Assembly (NCBI GenBank): GCA_031308135.1
Contig: JAHLJT010000631.1
Coordinates: 224,263,654-224,327,653 of the forward strand
From: Acheta domesticus
Lineage: Eukaryota > Arthropoda > Insecta > Orthoptera > Gryllidae
Length of the DNA stretch: 64,000 nucleotides
Direction of reading: 5' to 3'
Positions 50,661-61,689 of the stretch are shown in pieces. The stretch's first letter is position 1. Each line of letters opens with the position of its first letter. The notes beneath the pieces are model-generated. The model did not search any database. It worked only from the letters and a program-made list of their open reading frames with translations, and was not told the origin of the DNA. The translations under genes were made by a program, and so were the position numbers.

Positions 50661-52450
50661 TAAGATTTTAATTCCTGTTTGTTGACTTGTTCGTGAAAAA
50701 CATGATACTGAAATTGATACTTAACGGGTTAGGGAAAAAATAAAGCATTTATTTCGAATCAAAAGTACAGTTAATATTCTTGAGTTTTAGAAATATGGAA
50801 CAACAATGTTAAATAAAATTTAACAAAACATTCTAAGTAATCAATGAAAAGAACAAAACGCTTGGAAGATATACGCTTGGAAGTTAAGCAATATTCCAGC
50901 CAATCGTGTTTAGCAGAACAATTCGCTTTCATGACCGAATTTCGCCATCATTACATTCCAATAGGTCTTGTTGTTAAAGTTTTTACTTAATTTTACTCTC
51001 AATGTATTAAAGCAAAGATTAATCATGATATTGTTTTGTTTTAAAGAAATTCCAAGATCACTGAATTTTGATGTAATAGAAATCGATTGGCCCAGTCCGC
51101 ATGGATTGTGTAGTCCGTATGATTATCGCAAATTCTTAAGCCTAAATGAACCCTCTGAGAAAAATTCAAAACGCCCGTTTCATCGATCGAGTGGTATCTC
51201 CCTTCTCTGCCAAAGTGTGACAGAAACGTAGCGGAATTCGCGTGGTCAGGCAGAAGAGCCTTCTTGGCCTGAGCCTCACCACAGGAAAGAGGCACAATCG
51301 AATTGAATAGTTGATTAAATAGTTGAATTACCTTCGGCTGTTTACTTACTGGGACCCTACGGGATATTCTTACTTACTTTGATGAAATATGTTGTCAACT
51401 TAACAATTGTAATCATAATATTGCGTATTTTGGCAATGAATTGGGTGAGCGTAGTGAGTACTGCGGGAAATCCTATTTTTTACAGTGCTGTCCTCCCCGT
51501 AACCAAATACTATCGAGATATCTTTATAGTATTTGCCGTACTATCGAGATATCTTTATAGTATTTGCCGTAACAATATTGGGGTAAATTGTGAATTGTAC
51601 AGGCTCAATGATGTTTTGTGATAATCGTGTAGGCGGAAGGCTGGAGTCTCGTTATGAATTTCGACGTGTGCAGCAAAGTAATAGGTGTGGCTGAGAAGTG
51701 TACGGCAGAAAAGTTATTTGGAATAAATACGTTGAAATTTTGCGTAGGGCAGACTCAATGATGTTTTAAGTTATTCGCGATGTTTTATGTTATTCCGGAG
51801 CATCGTCATGAAATTGATCTCGTAGCCAAGCGCCTATTCGTCTTAAAATTTTGAGGTTATAAATACGATGCAATTACACTCTCTGTTGCGTGTTGTTTGA
51901 CCTTGGACCAAAAAAATATTAGCAGTGAGTTACAATAATCGGTGCAAGTGCTTACGAAAACACACCACGTCTGTTAAGTTGGCTAAGTCAATCCACTCTT
52001 GTCTTTTCCAATCCATGAGATTGGTACTTTAACACAGGTAAAAAAAATTGGCACCGGGTTCCCTAAGTGAACAATAACCTTACTTTCAAACAATACTAAT
52101 TGATACATTCTCTATAAACAGGCTACTAAGGCGCTGAAAATCGAGCGTAAAAGACTCATGATGGTACGCATGCTATAGAACTTGCATATTCAGTGACTTT
52201 TGATCTCAAGAATGAAGAATTACATTGGATGCAACAATTCTCTCAGTATTACAATAATCGTTTAAGAACTAACTTTTGTGGCTAATGGAAAAAATAAAAC
52301 TTTGATAATTTTCAGTGATTTTTTTGCTGTATTACATAATATTCTCCATACTTCATATCTGAGAAGGATTATAGTAAAATCCATTAAAATAACAGAAAAC
52401 ACTCAACTAAAATCTTTTTTATATCCGCCCCCTTTAACCTAAAAATAATA
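50661..52450. other. No gene recognised
   Basis: Only short frames. At 51497-51570 a palindromic block containing ACTATCGAGATATCTTTATA is present twice in tandem, resembling the AAATACTAT end block of the element at 23543-24975. The rest is AT-rich. Confidence 0.4.
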
Positions 52451-52539
52451 GAATTGCCAATATGCAAATACCAAGGACAACTAATAGTGTTACAGCGACG
52501 CACACTTTCTTGGGTCATTTCTAAATTTGCAATTTGCGA

Positions 52540-54010
52540 AAATGAAGTGAGTTCAACGAAAATAGACCTACCCTATTTTTTAGTGTTTCTTGTTCTAACC
52601 GTGCAAAGAATTGTCGAAAATATTTGGAGCAGTTTTTGAGAAAATGTTTTTTTATAAAATTGTGTAAAATGTTTTTTAATTTCATGCACAAATTACGCAA
52701 CAACTACCCGTTTTTTTTTCAGAAAATGGTTCATGACCTTTTTTAAAGAACTAATTTTTATAGAACATTTTGAGGCAAATATCTCTCTTCAATTTTCTAG
52801 TTTTGAAATGTTAAAATTTTGCTATGTTTGAAATTACAGAGTTCGCCGGAAATGAAATTAGCATAGAATGTTACCGACCTTTTTATCATTAACTTCAGAA
52901 ATGGCGATATTTAACATCCGGAACAACGAAAGTATTATAATTGCATTTCTTTTTACTTTCTCGCCTTACGAATACTCCGTAAGAAGAGAAAGTTAGGTAA
53001 TCGTGCGGTGGAAAAGTCGAATTTTCGCCCGAAAAACTCTTAAAGCTGGGGTCTGATAACGAAAAAGGGGATCAATTCAATTACTAAATTTTAAAAAATC
53101 CTCTAACTCGTGGTGTACCCAAAATCCATGTTCTGTTGCTTCTTCATACTGAAAAATCGATTGACGGCAAAACGTCCGTCCGTCCGTCTGTGGTCAACGC
53201 TGGCGTCTAAACCGTTCAGCCGATTTTCTTCAAAATTGATATTCCCCCATCGATTTGGCTGATGTCAAGGCTCTTGGAATTTGAAACATATATTTTAGTT
53301 TTGAGGGGTATTCAACATGAAGCCGTTGGACATTTTCAAAGTTTTCAAAAAATGGCTCCAAATTTTTTTTATTAAATTTTGTTGTTGAATAGTGCGAAGG
53401 ACGTTTAAGAGAATTATGTAGGTATCATTTTCGTTGATATCCCCAATTTTTCGAAAATTGCAAAATACAAGTTCAAAACTGCAAAAATGAATATAGAGAT
53501 TTTTCCCCAAACAAAGTCGGTTTTACAAAATTAGCACTTTAAATAAGGTCATATACACTTGTTTGAAGAAACCAGTAGTTTTTGTGTGAATTGCGTTTGA
53601 AATTTACCAAAATTTTGTTTCTCAAAAAACGCTGCAAGTTTTTTTCTTTAAATTTTCTTCACTTACGTAATAAGGGGCGGTAAACATATGGCGCTAACCC
53701 TATTTCAGGTTGATGCTTAGTTTTTGAAAAAATTCAAAAACATATTTTTAAAACTACAAAATTGAAGATAGAGATTTTGGCCCGAGACAAAGTCTGTTTT
53801 ACAAAATTAGTTCTTTAGAAAATGTACAATTTTCTGAAAAAATGAGTAGTTTTTGTGTAATTAAAATTTGCGAATTTTTTTTCTCAAAAACCGCTCCAAT
53901 TTTTTTCTTTTTTAATTTTCTCCACATGTGTAATAACGGACGGCAAATAAATAAATAAACTAGTGGTGCTATGAATGGCACAGACTTTCTGGCAGAAGTT
54001 ATTTTCTAAT
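52540..54010. repeat. Rep-A, two pieces in opposite orientation
   Basis: A plus-oriented piece at about 52540-52830 (GCACAAATTACGCAA, TTCATGACCTT) and a longer minus-oriented piece at about 52960-54010. The latter has GTCCGTCCGTCTGTGGTCAA and TTCTTCAAAATTGATATTCC and ends in the family terminus GGCACAGACTTTC. No coding capacity. Confidence 0.65.
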
Positions 54011-54177
54011 CTCTTTAGTTTGAACTACTTTTACTGTTACGAATGATTATCTTTCCAGATATCTTCTTTGGACGCCCAAAGGACATTTTGCTTCACATTT
54101 CTCTGGATTTTTTGGCTTCCTATTGCGAGAAATGAAACCACCAAACACTTAATACTATTATATAAGTGTAAATGCCA

Positions 54178-54300
54178 TGCATAGCCAAGATGGTAGCAAA
54201 CATTAATCAGCGAGCATTTGCACAGTTCTTCCAAGGGAAGCTTTGCTGGTTCGAGTCCAGGTCGGGGAATATTATTAATCAAAATTCTCTGTTGTCACAG
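54178..54300 (+). repeat. tRNA-derived SINE-like unit
   Basis: A-box-like TAGCCAAGATGGTAG (54183) and a perfect B-box GGTTCGAGTCC (54248-54258) followed by AGGTCGGGGAAT. These are internal RNA polymerase III promoter elements, but no full cloverleaf or acceptor stem can be formed by eye. A SINE head or tRNA pseudogene. Confidence 0.5.
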
Positions 54301-54529
54301 GAAATAATTGAGAATTGTAGAAACTTTATTTAAAACCACGTGATGCTATTTGAATCACAAATATTGATAATTACGATAAATGAACTGGAAGTGTCTGTTT
54401 ATAATTTTTTGAATTTTTAACTTTTAACAATTTTTCACATCTCTTCTTGGATTTGTAAAGTGTATGTACCATCATATAAATTGTTTCTTTATCATGTATT
54501 TACCATTTTATGACTCAGTTCGGTCCGTA

Positions 54530-54610
54530 TGGTGCTAGTGTGGCGTAGTGGTATAAGAGCCGGCTCGTTAACTTTGGGGATCGGATTTCGGGTCTCGGAA
54601 CGGAAAATGT
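54530..54610 (+). repeat. Second tRNA-like unit (SINE-like)
   Basis: GTGTGGCGTAGTGGTATAAG matches an A-box within tRNA-like sequence, and the B-box position has the degraded GATTTCGGGTCTC. Not a functional tRNA. A different type from the unit at 54178. Confidence 0.4.
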
Positions 54611-54789
54611 TTGCTCGTAGAAAAGACTTTTGCTAGTTTATGTTGTAGTGGAATATCATAAAGGACCATATACAAGCAGTGCGAGATGATATGTGCGTTG
54701 GAAGGACCACTAGTTTGTTTTTTCTGTAAAATAGAAAAGTAAAACACAATCATAATGGGGTATACCATAATAATAAAAAAGGTCATTAA

Positions 54790-55904
54790 AACTCCCTATT
54801 TGTATTCTCTCGTACCTAATGTATCGTAAGTAACCTGTAACCACCTACGTCCTAAAATGTCATGAAAACTAACGTTCTCCTAAATATTGTTCTGAATTTG
54901 TCTAACAATAGCAGTGCAGCGCTAAAAGTAGAGCAATATTTCGACTATAATCACTTATATTTTGACTTCCATTGACCAAATAAATTTCGTCTTCGATTAA
55001 CTGTTCATGGCCCTCTGGAAATTGATCGCGGCGCCACAAGAAGCCCGCTGCACCTAGGGCGATTGCAGCACCTCTGGCGGCGAGTGGTATACTACTGTGC
55101 TTTAGAACTGAACCTGAACAAACAGCTAGCGCTATCTGTGAATGTACTGTAAAAACATACCTTTTATGCAGCGACCTTGCAACTTCATTGACTCAATGTC
55201 ATTGGGTTTGCCCACGAAGTCTGCAGGAAGACTGTAAACTTCGTGGGGTTGCCTGTGATCGCGTGCTTGTGGTTCAGTTTGACGCTCAAGGGAAGAGTTC
55301 CACGTGCGGCGTGTCATCCTTTGAGAAGTGTTTGGTTTCGTTGTAGCTGCAAAGAAACGTATGTACTGAATTTTTTCTTGTATGACATTTCCTTGTGTGT
55401 TTGGAAAAATATCAATTGTCAGCAAAAAATTAAACTACGGCTGAAGTATAGTGTACGGTACCACTTAAGGAAGTCATTCAAATCGGCATTTCGCGCATCT
55501 TCATGAGTTTGCAACTGCGCAGTTTAAATACTAGAGGCTTTCTTTTAAAGTTATTACTTAAGTGATTTCTTATAAAAGTGTATTGGTAATTATGCGGTGG
55601 ATAGACTCAAGGTTGTTTATAGTGAACGCGAGGGCCGAAGGCCCGAACCTCGCCGTGATTTGGATCCGGGCGAGCGAAGCGAGAAAACTTGCCTTCAAAA
55701 GTAATTTGGCATTATAATGCGGCGGATAGAAAGCGTATGAGGGCGACTTAAACGTTTATGAGCCATGAAAATCGCCTATCGGTAAGTTTTATTCATTTCG
55801 CATCGCTTCTCTAAGGGTGTACCGTACATCCTACTGTAACCGAAACGACCTTTAGAAGCAAATTCACCTATTAACTTAGCAAGTGTGCGATGTTGTATTA
55901 TGGC
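54790..55904. other. No gene recognised
   Basis: Short frames only (e.g. 55132-55425 minus and 55243-55506 plus) without motifs. At 55625-55685 there is a GC-rich tract with GAGGGCCGAAGGCCCGAACC and GGGCGAGCGAAGCGAG, a short hairpin-like composition of unknown origin. Confidence 0.4.
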
Positions 55905-55905
55905 A

Positions 55906-56210
55906 GTGGCGTAGCTCCAGTTGGTGTCACTCGGAAAAATTTAATGGTGTCACCCCCATAAATTAAATATAAAAATATATATTACTGAATAGTTTATACA
56001 ATATGTAGCCAAAATAAATGTACATTTGCGCATTAAATTTATTTACAATATATTAAAAAACTATGCAATTGAGAATAATTGAAATATAATTTTTAAATAA
56101 TTAGCGTATAATTTTAACTATAACGTTTTCTAGTTGGTGTCATCCGTAAGATGGTGACACCCGGGGCGGACCACCACCCTGCCCCCCTCTAACTTCACCA
56201 CTAAGGTCCG
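55906..56210 (+). mobile_element. hAT-like MITE with CAGTGGCGTAGC end
   Basis: The left end CAGTGGCGTAGCT and the right end AACTTCACCACT form a short inverted repeat. GTTGGTGTCA occurs inverted near both ends (GGTGACACCCGGGG near 56153). AT-rich middle. No clear target duplication, since another MITE abuts its right end. Confidence 0.55.
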
Positions 56211-56588
56211 ATTAAATTAAGAAGGTGATTGACAGTTCTGTGTGACGTCAGGACGCCTCTCCCGTTTCCATGGCAGCTGCCAACCACAGAGACAAAATGT
56301 GACGTGTCAGGTCGCTCAGTTGCCACTGCCGAACAAGGGGAACATTTGAGCATCGCACAGAGACTTCCCTGCCGCCGCGCCGCCCGCGTTTCTGTCTATG
56401 CTGCGCGCGCAATGTGTACTGTGTTGTGATGAGTTGCGTTGAGGTTAGGCTTTTTTACACTTTTACACGTATTTTTGAAGTGTTTGTTTTCGTGTCCCGG
56501 TAAGACGTGCTCAGTGGTTTGCGACCTGGCAACGTCACTCCCCTCCACTCACAAATGTCAATCACCTTCTTAATTTAATCGGACCTTA
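56211..56588 (+). mobile_element. MITE with CTAAGGTCC ends, copy 2
   Basis: Opposite-orientation copy of 8029-8427, similar over the full length, including CGTGTCCCGGTAAGACGTGC and AGTTCTGTGTGACGTCAGGA. The left end directly abuts the hAT-like MITE. No flanking duplication could be seen here. Confidence 0.75.
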
Positions 56589-56635
56589 TACTATTGTAAG
56601 TTCACAAATAAAACGGCATCATGCAAATTTCAGAT

Positions 56636-56969
56636 ATGTGTATTAACAGGTCTTGCTGCAGTTTCAAGGAATATTTCTTCCTCCTCATCACGCTAAAACA
56701 CGCAGTGTAATACGAACGTACAATGAAAAACTTGAAACTTAACTCCAGAGAATTATTTACACACTAATTATGTATTAAACTAATTTTTAGCATATAATTG
56801 GCATGTAAATAATTTCTCTGGAGTTAAAATGTTTAACACATCTGTGTTATGTAAATAATTTCTCTCGAGTTAAGTTTTAAGTTTTTATTGAATGTTCGTA
56901 TTTCATTTTTTAGCCTGTTGATGAAAAAATATTACTTGAAACTGTAGATATAAGACCTGTTAATATACA
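56636..56969. mobile_element. Palindromic MITE
   Basis: TGTATTAACAGGTCTTG at the left is inverted as CAAGACC-like (AGACCTGTTAATATACA) at the right. Next, TGCAGTTTCAAGGAATATTT pairs with AAATATTACTTGAAACTGTA. AATAATTTCTCTGGAGTTAA-type words occur in both arms. The Tc1 element begins immediately after its right end. Confidence 0.65.
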
Positions 56970-57148
56970 TACAGTGAGTGTCAAAAGTATTGGAACTGCT
57001 CGAAAATTTCAGAAAATGAATAAATATCTGGCGTAAAACAAAATACAAATTAAATTTTTTTGGTCGTATTGAAAACTGTATATTTTGTAATTGATATCAA
57101 CAAACAAAAACATAACATAACTTACAGGACAATTTAAAACAAAGTTTA

Positions 57149-57480
57149 CAATAAAGGATGTGACACTAATATTGTCTGGTATCAATGTTTTATTAGAGCT
57201 TAAAGATCTTTTTCGATAGCTTAGCTATCATCATCAGAGCTATCTTACAGCCTCTGGGCGGAAAACGAAGTTCTGCCCGTTCTGCGAAGTTCTGCGAAGT
57301 TCTGCAGAACTTCGTTTTCCGCCCAGAGGCTGTAAGATAGCTCTGATGATGATAGCTAAGCTATCGAAAAAGATCTTTAAGCTCTAATAAAACATTGATA
57401 CCAGACAATATCAGTGTCACATCCTTTATTGAAAAAGGTATCTACATTATCAACAGTTATACTACTAATAAAGTTTACAA
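57149..57480. mobile_element. Snapback insertion inside the Tc1 element, 11-bp direct repeats
   Basis: 57149-57431 is a nearly perfect palindrome of about 280 bp. CAATAAAGGATGTGACACTA at the left is matched by its complement at 57415-57431, down to a centre near 57290 with repeated GTTCTGCGAA words. AAAGTTTACAA occurs at 57141-57151 and again at 57470-57480, as if it were an 11-bp target duplication; about 40 bp of non-palindromic tail (57432-57469) lies before the right repeat. The mechanism is unclear. Confidence 0.7.
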
Positions 57481-57564
57481 ACTATAGAACGTAAAAAAAG
57501 GCAGCCAAAAGTATTGGAACACCCAACTGAACAGCGGTTGAAAATTAAATAAAATTGAAACTGT

Positions 57565-58602
57565 AAACAAATTAATATTTGACGTGGATGTCTTTTGGCA
57601 TTTATAATGGATTCTAGAAGTCTTGGCATTAATTCTACGAACTTCGCAGTCATATGTCGCAAGATATTACCCCATTCTTCCTAGAGTGCGCGTTTAAGAA
57701 ATTTTTTTATAAAATATCGCTCTGTCCATAATTTTTTTTCTCCAAAATATTCCATAAATATTCAATAAGATTAATGTTAGGAGATTGTAGTGGCTTTTGC
57801 AGATATCGTGGTGTATTAAAAAGGATATACATTCTTGTGTTTCAAATCTTGTACTTTGGATCATTGTCCTGCTGAAAAATGAAAACGTCTTTGAGGCCCA
57901 ATTTTTCAGCACTTTTGTGTAATTTACTTTGCACAATATTGATGTACAATGCATGGTCCATTGTACAATTTATAAAGTGAAGATTCCCCACATCAGAAGC
58001 ACTCATCCACCCCCAGCCGAGTACAGAACCACCTCTGTGTTTCGCTCTGAGCTGGAGGTTCTCTTCGTGAAATTTGGAGTTTCTCTTCCTCCGCGCCATA
58101 CATCTACCATCTGCGCCAAAAGTATTAAAATTACTTTCATCAGTAAAACTAAATTGTTTCCACATTTATTGGAAATTGTTTCAATTATTTTTAGTAAATT
58201 CTAAGCGCTTTTTTTCTGTTAATGCAATTGATCCAGAATTTCGTACGTGCCACACGTCCATGCTACCTACTGTTTCTTAGTATCATGCGAACTGTAGTTG
58301 GAGAAATGTCTACTCCAGAAGCAAGTTTGGGAGCTCGAAGTTGTGGATTTATTTTAATGTAGCGAAAAAAATTCTTGTGTCACGTTCGTTCAGCAACTGC
58401 GGCTGTCCACATCCGCGTTTGTTCGTCACTGTTTCCCGAACAGAATACCTATCAATTACATTAAACATTGCAGTGTGTGATATTTGCATAATATTTCCGA
58501 TTGCCCTCAAAGATCGTGTGTAAAGATAATAATTATCATTACACATGATAATTACTATTTTTCTCTATTCTTCACTTGTTTCCTTTTTTTACGCCCCATA
58601 GT
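57565..58602 (-). pseudogene. Tc1-like transposase pseudogene
   Basis: Reading leftward on the minus strand: a start MGRKKRKQVKN at about 58601, stops, then the helix-turn-helix region SLRAIGNIMQISHTAMFNVI and GCGQPQLLNERDTRIFF (58349-58546). The catalytic part is at 58165-57842: FTDESNFNTFGADGR (a DDE aspartate), GGSVLGWGWMSASDVGNLHF and FIFQQDNDPKYK (second Asp). The C terminus is near 57600 (LMPRLLESIINAKRH). The order is that of a roughly 340-residue Tc1 transposase, but at least three frame breaks make it dead. Confidence 0.8.
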
Positions 58603-59189
58603 GACATTTGATGAACAAATACGCCAGAATCATACACTTCAGAATCACCGACTGATTAATACCGGAAAGAAAATAGACACGAAAACCGTTGCAGCTAAGG
58701 GTTAAGAGGAAAGCTCCGATAACAAGTTGAAAGTCAATCCACAGACGGCTGCGGCCGCAGTGACTTCCAAGGAAGCCGTTACATTGTTTGAGAGTTTGCG
58801 TGTTCCAATACTTTTGGCTTCCTTTTTCTATGTGATTTTTGCTTATATTTCTGATTTCTCAATTTCCTGTGATTAATTTTGAGAGGTTTTTTTATTGCAG
58901 AAACTTTAATGTATACGGTGTATTTAATTCCGCTGAAAATTTGTCATTTAGATTACTTTTTCTATATAATATTTTTTCATATTCTCAGATTTTCAAGGTG
59001 TTCCAATACTTTTGACACTCAATGTATTTGAAATTTACATGATGGCCTTTTGTTTGTGAATACGAATAATCTCCTACAATTTACAACTTGGTTTGTCCAT
59101 AATTCATTGGCCAAACAACAAATTAAATTAAAGTAGTGACATACACTTGACGTTAAATGCTCTAGTACTACTGTGAAAGATATACTACA

Positions 59190-61235
59190 CTAGCAAAGTC
59201 AACAAACTTAGTGGGGTACAGGAGCGTTGGGATCCTTTTCAATTACTATTAACGCTTAAACGATGGTTTAGATGAATTTCCGGATTGTTTATTAAAAACT
59301 TGTGCACCTGCCTTTATACATCCGTTAACTCACATTTTCAATGCTTCTTTATGTACAGGAATATTTCCAGATATTTTCAAAACAGCAAAAATTTAGCCAC
59401 TTTTTAAAAAAGGGAACAAAAATGATATTCAAAATTACCTGCCAATTTCTCTTTTGTCAGTTTTCTCAAAAATATTAGAAAGGCTTTTCTACTTACGAAT
59501 GGAAACTTTTCTCGGGAAAAACAGAGCGTTTTCAGATTCACAACACGGTTTTAGAAAATCAAAATCTACGGAAACTGCCATTTTTTCTTTTCTCAAAGAT
59601 GTTGCTTCATCAGTAGACCAAAATGAAGTACCCATTGGAATATTCTTAGATCTCTCGAAAGCTTTTGACGTTATTGACCATAAGATCTTGCTCTCAAAAT
59701 TACCTTCGTATGGAATTCGTGGTATTGCCCTAGATTGGATAACTTCTTACCTTAAACATCGGACTCAAAGAGTAGAAATACCATACTGGCAGGAAAGTAC
59801 ATTACATACTTATATTTCCAATTCTTTGCCAATTGAGCATGGGGTCCCGCAAGGTTCGATCTTAGGTCCTGTTCTCTTTCTGTTATATGTAAACGATATG
59901 CCCTCGTCTATTAAAAATGGAAGAACGGTTCTGTTTGCTGATGACACGAATGTTCTTTGCAAAAAAGAAGCAGTAAATAGTACAATTTCAGAAGTTTCAA
60001 ATTGGTTTAATAATAACAAATTAATTGTTAACGAAAGAAAAACTGTTTCAATGCATTTTTGCATCTCAAATCGGAAATCGCATGTTCCATTGAAAATGAA
60101 CAATATGCAATTAGCTGATGTTGAGGCAACAAAATTTTTAGGTCTTTCAATTCAATCAAACCTCAAATGGAATGTACATATAACAGAATTAAACACTAAA
60201 TTAAGTTCTTTATCCTATGCATTCAGAATTCTTTCAAATTCTGTCAGCCTTCATGCAGCTCGTTGCGTTTATTTTGCAAATGTGCATTCCCGTCTGAGAT
60301 ATGGCATAATATTCTGGGGAAGCTCATCCTGTAGTATTCAGACCTTCAGATTGCAAAAGAAAATTATTCGAACAATGAAAAAATGCCTTCCACGTGATTC
60401 CTGCAAGTCTCTTTTCATTGAGCTGGGAATCTTACCATTGCCTTGTCTATTTATTTACGAATCTGTAATATTTGTCAAAAATGACCTACTTAACGGAGGG
60501 AACATATTTTCATGCAATATTGATATTTATAATTACAACACACGCCGTAGAAATCACGTGCATCAAGTATCAGTATCAACAGCTCAGTACAAGAAATCAA
60601 CATACAATACATGTACGTTACTTTACAACGCATTGCCAGATGACATAAAACAATTAAAGTCGGTACACAAATTTAAGTTAAAAGTAAAATCTTTTCTGTT
60701 GCAAAACTGTTTCTATACAATTAGAGACTATACTGATCGTGAAAAAGAAAAATAATGTTTAATGTAACAAAACAAAGATATATAATGAATTAGTTTGTTT
60801 GCATTGTGTACATTTAAAAAAATATTTAATACGCCTGTAACAAGTAATGTACTTCAGCTTCCGGGTCAATGACCCCCCATCTCGATCAGGTTTTTGTCCA
60901 GTTTCCCTGATCCATTGAGCAAATGCTGAGATGGCCCCTTGTTTTGCTTCTGGACGTAAATGTAGCTTCACTGTGCGCACGTTTTGTTGAGCACTCCTTT
61001 TGCTTGTAGTTCATTTACAGTTGAAATTGATTTTCTATAACTCGTGAAAAAACATTTTCAAATATCTTTATTTATCTAAAATAATTATTTTCTAAATTCA
61101 TTTTTTCGTTTTCTTTTCGTTTTTTTAAAATAAAATTCTGGCCCTCAAGAAGATGTGCGCAGATAAATTTCTTTCCCCACACGTCATATACAGTTTTTAC
61201 TGTTTTTTGACAAATAAATAAATAAATAAACGAAC
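59190..61235 (+). mobile_element. 5'-truncated non-LTR retrotransposon with (AAAT)n tail
   Basis: RT-related sequence is visible from about 59260 (DEFPDCLLKTCAPAFIHPLT, one in-frame stop after IFKTAKI) and the open RT frame from 59454. A 3' UTR of 470 bp follows, with the family words at 60833-60970, and the end is CTGTTTTTTGACAAATAAAT repeated as AAAT. The endonuclease domain is missing. 3' pieces of the same family are at 40445, 48200 and probably 63270. Confidence 0.8.
59454..60755 (+). CDS. LINE reverse transcriptase (433 codons, nearly intact)
   Basis: The frame is open from a Val/Met-type codon at 59454, and the true protein would start well upstream. Motifs: FSKILERLFYLRME, DSQHGFRKSKSTETAIF, GIFLDLSKAFDVIDHKILL, IEHGVPQGSILGPVLFLLYV, the catalytic VLFADDTNVL, WFNNNKLIVNERKTV, FLGLSIQSNLKW. 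The C-terminal region holds RLRYGIIFWG, LPRDSCKSLF and LYNALPDDIKQLKSVHKFK before the stop. This is a typical RT plus C-terminal tail of a Jockey/CR1-like element. Only one stop codon interrupts the readable part, so it is younger than the LINE at 46 kb. Confidence 0.85.
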   Translation: MSVFSKILERLFYLRMETFLGKNRAFSDSQHGFRKSKSTETAIFSFLKDVASSVDQNEVPIGIFLDLSKAFDVIDHKILLSKLPSYGIRGIALDWITSYLKHRTQRVEIPYWQESTLHTYISNSLPIEHGVPQGSILGPVLFLLYVNDMPSSIKNGRTVLFADDTNVLCKKEAVNSTISEVSNWFNNNKLIVNERKTVSMHFCISNRKSHVPLKMNNMQLADVEATKFLGLSIQSNLKWNVHITELNTKLSSLSYAFRILSNSVSLHAARCVYFANVHSRLRYGIIFWGSSSCSIQTFRLQKKIIRTMKKCLPRDSCKSLFIELGILPLPCLFIYESVIFVKNDLLNGGNIFSCNIDIYNYNTRRRNHVHQVSVSTAQYKKSTYNTCTLLYNALPDDIKQLKSVHKFKLKVKSFLLQNCFYTIRDYTDREKEK

Positions 61236-61689
61236 TGGAAATCTTCGATTTCCATTAACAGCGTACTAGATTGTAGTGTTTTGTTGGTTATGTGCTTCAA
61301 GAGGATGATCGTTTTCAGAGGCGGAATTTCGGATCTTTTATTGGAGGACAAATTTGGGCGCAATTACATCACGAAAATATTCGTTACATTAATGCTTTGA
61401 GTTAAATGTGCTGCAATTATATCCACTGTTTTCAATTTTGTTAATTATTTAATTGATTATCACTGTCATTACTAAGCTGAGGATATTTGCCTGTTTTTGT
61501 CCTTCAGTGGAAAACGCAATATTTTAGGTAACTTATTCATATTGAGGCATCAGGAGCGTTATATGTGGATTTTATTGTGCCTATAAATGACTATTTTGTG
61601 TTTACATGCCTAAATGTTGCCTGTTCTCGTAATTATTGTTCAAAATTCAATTACTCTTAATCAGAAAATTTTAAAAAATGTAGGTTTTT

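Larger units (their letters stand above)
56972..59024 (-). mobile_element. Tc1-like transposon, decayed
   Basis: Terminal inverted repeats: CAGTGAGTGTCAAAAGTATT at the left and, complemented, CATTGAGTGTCAAAAGTATTGG at the right, with TA on both outer sides (56970-56971 and 59025-59026). A related CCAAAAGTATTGGAAC lies inside at about 57507 and GTTCCAATACTTTTGG at about 58801, so there are inner and outer inverted repeats. The transposase on the minus strand is broken by frameshifts. A snapback insertion lies between the left TIR and the transposase. Confidence 0.85.

Noticed and set aside
51379..51621. Hydrophobic 80-codon ORF
   Set aside because: Part of it comes from a tandem palindromic repeat; no other support.
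54530..54610. Functional tRNA gene
   Set aside because: Only the A-box fits well; the B-box is degraded and acceptor arms do not pair. More like a SINE head.
55625..55685. GC-rich tract as bacterial contamination or transferred gene
   Set aside because: Too short, no ORF and no prokaryotic signals; flanked by ordinary AT-rich insect-like DNA.
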